From assembly GCA_023445495.1 (NCBI GenBank), contig JAEXLC010000236.1, forward strand, positions 1 through 6,668: a stretch of DNA of 6,668 nucleotides, in the 5' to 3' direction. The stretch is from Pseudomonadota bacterium. Lineage in GTDB: Bacteria; Pseudomonadota; Alphaproteobacteria; Sphingomonadales; Sphingomonadaceae. Below the pieces are notes generated by a model that made no database searches, was not told the origin of the DNA, and saw nothing but the letters and a program-made list of their open reading frames with translations. The position numbers were made by a program, and so were the translations under genes. Positions within the stretch are counted from its first letter, which is position 1, and each line of letters opens with the position of its first letter. Of the stretch, positions 5,436 through 6,668 are shown one piece after another.

Positions 5436-5465
5436 AACCCGCCGCCTGCCAGCGGCGGCGGGTTT
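5436..5465. terminator. Strong hairpin, likely bidirectional terminator
   Basis: The arms aacccgccgcc (5436-5446) and ggcggcgggtt (5454-5464) pair perfectly over 11 bp with a 7-base loop. On the + strand it is followed by TTT within the sequence GGGTTTAAAGG; on the - strand only GGGTTC. It lies 38 bp after the stop of the YezG-like gene and would separate it from the small acidic gene. It is much richer in GC than the DNA around it. Confidence 0.5.
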
Positions 5466-5488
5466 AAAGGCGTGACGGTTTGAAGCAC

Positions 5489-5516
5489 TCAGCCTATGTA
5501 ATTCAGCCTATGTAAT
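5489..5516. repeat. Exact 14-bp tandem duplication at the immunity gene stop
   Basis: The unit tcagcctatgtaat occurs twice head to tail (5489-5502 and 5503-5516). Read on the - strand it encodes the last codons of the YezG-like protein and its TGA, so the second copy repeats the end of the gene behind the stop. The protein is the same with one copy or two. Confidence 0.9.
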
Positions 5517-5925
5517 GTAGTCCCTGATTGCGTTCGAGAGGCGGATAAACGATGGGCTTATCGCCAAAATACTCGCGAACGATCCTATCGCGCCGATCTA
5601 GTGAGTCCTCGACTTCCATAGGAGCGATATCGTCGGCATAAACGAATTTTGCCGTGAATTTTCCGTCTCGGATCAGATATTCGATCTCTGACCATCGCTT
5701 TTTTGAATCTTGAGCGTACCAAAGAGCAAGAAGGGCTTCGCTCAAGCTGTCTAGTTCAGGGTCGCGATAGAGAATGTGATCGCTGAGATTTTTAAAAACG
5801 GATGGGCCGACCATATTTGCTGCGACCCGCGCATAAAGGAGTGTGCCATCGAGGGGATATTCGGTATCTTCTGATAAGATTTGAGATATGCTTTGCAGAA
5901 GTTTTTCAGTTTCATCAATTTCCAT
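5503..5925 (-). CDS. YezG-like immunity protein
   Basis: This 140-residue cytosolic protein resembles the YezG (formerly DUF600) immunity family, whose Bacillus subtilis member neutralises the DNase tip of the LXG toxin YeeF. The recognisable part is the second half: a helix with LLALWYAQ (65-72), RWSEIEYLIRDGKFTAKFVY (78-97), then SLDRRDRIVREYFGDKPIVYP (108-128), the last being the typical RR...YFG-K-YP ending. The ATG at 5925 is preferred because AAGGGGA lies just upstream; an in-frame ATG at 5946 would begin deep inside the toxin gene. The 11-base overlap with the toxin stop implies coupled translation, so that antidote is made with toxin. No signal peptide is present, as expected for an antidote that waits in the cytoplasm. 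The family was recognised by eye, not by search. Confidence 0.82.
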   Translation of the reverse strand: MEIDETEKLLQSISQILSEDTEYPLDGTLLYARVAANMVGPSVFKNLSDHILYRDPELDSLSEALLALWYAQDSKKRWSEIEYLIRDGKFTAKFVYADDIAPMEVEDSLDRRDRIVREYFGDKPIVYPPLERNQGLHYIG

Positions 5926-6668
5926 TATAAATCCCCTTGTATTCATTGAAGAAATTGATTCTATCTCGGCGACTATTTGTGAAGAATGTCACATCTATGC
6001 TAGATGGTCTCTGGGATCCGTTTCTATAGTGCGGAACTATTTTTACCTCTACCCGCTTGCCCTCTCGCTGTGACTTAGCCCACTCGTTCTCCAAATTGCG
6101 ATATACGCCGCGATTGAAGTTTGAATTCTGTGCAAAGTGGTTGAACGCATCGGTCGGCCCATTGAAGCGCGCTGCAATATAGTGGCCTCCGTCGTCGTCG
6201 TGCCGTCGATCTGAGCCGCCAGCTTCTCGTTGAGCCTTGCGAGATCTCAACTGCTTGTCGCTTCGCGCCAGCGTACCGGAGACCTCTCTCGTCCGCCCCA
6301 AGGAATCGATCTGATATTTGTAGCCATTGCGTTCGACGCGGCGAAATTGCTCCTGCGGGCGACCCTGGCTTGGGTTTTCCGGATGTTTGGAAGCCGCCTG
6401 CGAACTCGACGTCGAACTCGGCGTTCTTGAAACCGATTCCGACCAATCTCCGCTCGCACCAGCGCCACCGAATTTGGTGTCGCTCGGTCTGTTGTCATTG
6501 GTCCAGCCGCCGGTTGCGCCACCACCAGCAAACCTTTCCATCGGTCTTTTGGGAACGGGCTTCCGAGGGATTGGTGCTTGAGATTGAGGCTGCCAACTCC
6601 CGGATGCGCCGCCGCCGCCGAAGCTCCCGCCTCCGCCGGTGAAGCCGGGGCCACCCCAACTCCCGGAT
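5915..6668 (-). CDS. Polymorphic toxin C-terminus with DNA/RNA non-specific endonuclease domain (5'-partial)
   Basis: The frame is open from the window edge (codon at 6667) to a TGA at 5917-5915, giving 250 residues; the start and delivery part lie outside. Numbering from the internal Met at 6541: residues before it and up to about 65 are a Gly/Ser/Pro-rich linker with repeated A-S-G-x-W motifs. From about 68 on comes a nuclease domain of the DNA/RNA non-specific endonuclease class (Endonuclea_NS_2, found on YeeF-type toxins): YQIDSLGR (76-83), DDGGHYIAARFNGP (116-129) with the catalytic His120, and AQNSNFNRGVYRNLENEW (137-154). N143 and E151 are eight residues apart, the same spacing as N119 and E127 of Serratia nuclease, so the active site looks complete. 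The domain should cut nucleic acid in a target cell. The overlapping downstream gene is its likely immunity gene. GC falls from about 80% in the linker to about 45% at the 3' end. Confidence 0.85.
   Translation of the reverse strand, partial: SGSWGGPGFTGGGGSFGGGGASGSWQPQSQAPIPRKPVPKRPMERFAGGGATGGWTNDNRPSDTKFGGAGASGDWSESVSRTPSSTSSSQAASKHPENPSQGRPQEQFRRVERNGYKYQIDSLGRTREVSGTLARSDKQLRSRKAQREAGGSDRRHDDDGGHYIAARFNGPTDAFNHFAQNSNFNRGVYRNLENEWAKSQREGKRVEVKIVPHYRNGSQRPSSIDVTFFTNSRRDRINFFNEYKGIYNGN

Noticed and set aside
5251..5436. + strand frame of 61 codons ending at the 5436 hairpin
   Set aside because: It largely overlaps the better supported acidic gene on the other strand, has no clear ribosome binding site, and its product shows no family.
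6075..6654. Other open frames across the toxin gene on both strands
   Set aside because: Only the frame ending at 5915 carries the nuclease motifs; the rest are Arg/Ser-rich shadows of the GC-rich linker.
1..6668. CRISPR array, tRNA or rRNA gene, insertion sequence
   Set aside because: No regularly spaced repeats, no cloverleaf with CCA-type end, and no transposase or terminal inverted repeats were seen.

Overview
The window reads as chromosome of a high-GC alphaproteobacterium. The xerD-accA pair, the Flp pilins with an AATAIEYGL-type N-terminus and the strong G/C third-position bias all fit Sphingomonadales (Sphingomonas-like). That assignment is inference from gene style, not from a marker gene.

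Left part (1-3598, + strand), core genome. The C-terminal 559 codons of an unrecognised, probably exported, alpha-helical protein overlap by four bases (GTGA) with xerD, a complete tyrosine recombinase of chromosome-dimer resolution. accA, the alpha subunit of acetyl-CoA carboxylase carboxyltransferase, follows 66 bp later. A perfect 10-bp GC hairpin separates accA from the convergent genes that follow.

Middle part (3620-5060). On the - strand lie, in transcription order, three Flp/type IVb prepilin genes (4600-4403, 4258-4091, 4010-3840) and a 50-codon gene (3772-3620) that aligns without gaps to the Flp pilins and looks like a fourth, strongly diverged member. No Tad secretion or prepilin peptidase gene is in view, so this is a pilin-only cluster. 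A good intrinsic terminator lies between the second and third pilin genes. A palindrome that would hide the Shine-Dalgarno sequence sits directly before the 50-codon gene. Divergent from the pilins is a complete MutT-type Nudix hydrolase gene (4653-5060).

Right part (5061-6668, - strand), accessory. Base composition drops right after mutT: single lines counted by hand give about 45-47% GC against about 73% in accA. The region holds the C-terminal part of a large toxin with a Gly/Ser/Trp-rich linker and an intact DNA/RNA non-specific endonuclease domain, an overlapping YezG-like immunity gene, a strong hairpin, and a second small acidic gene that looks like an extra immunity gene. This is the layout of a polymorphic toxin tail: exchangeable toxin tip, cognate immunity gene, then orphan immunity gene(s). 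The toxin gene runs off the right edge, so its delivery domain and secretion route cannot be seen.
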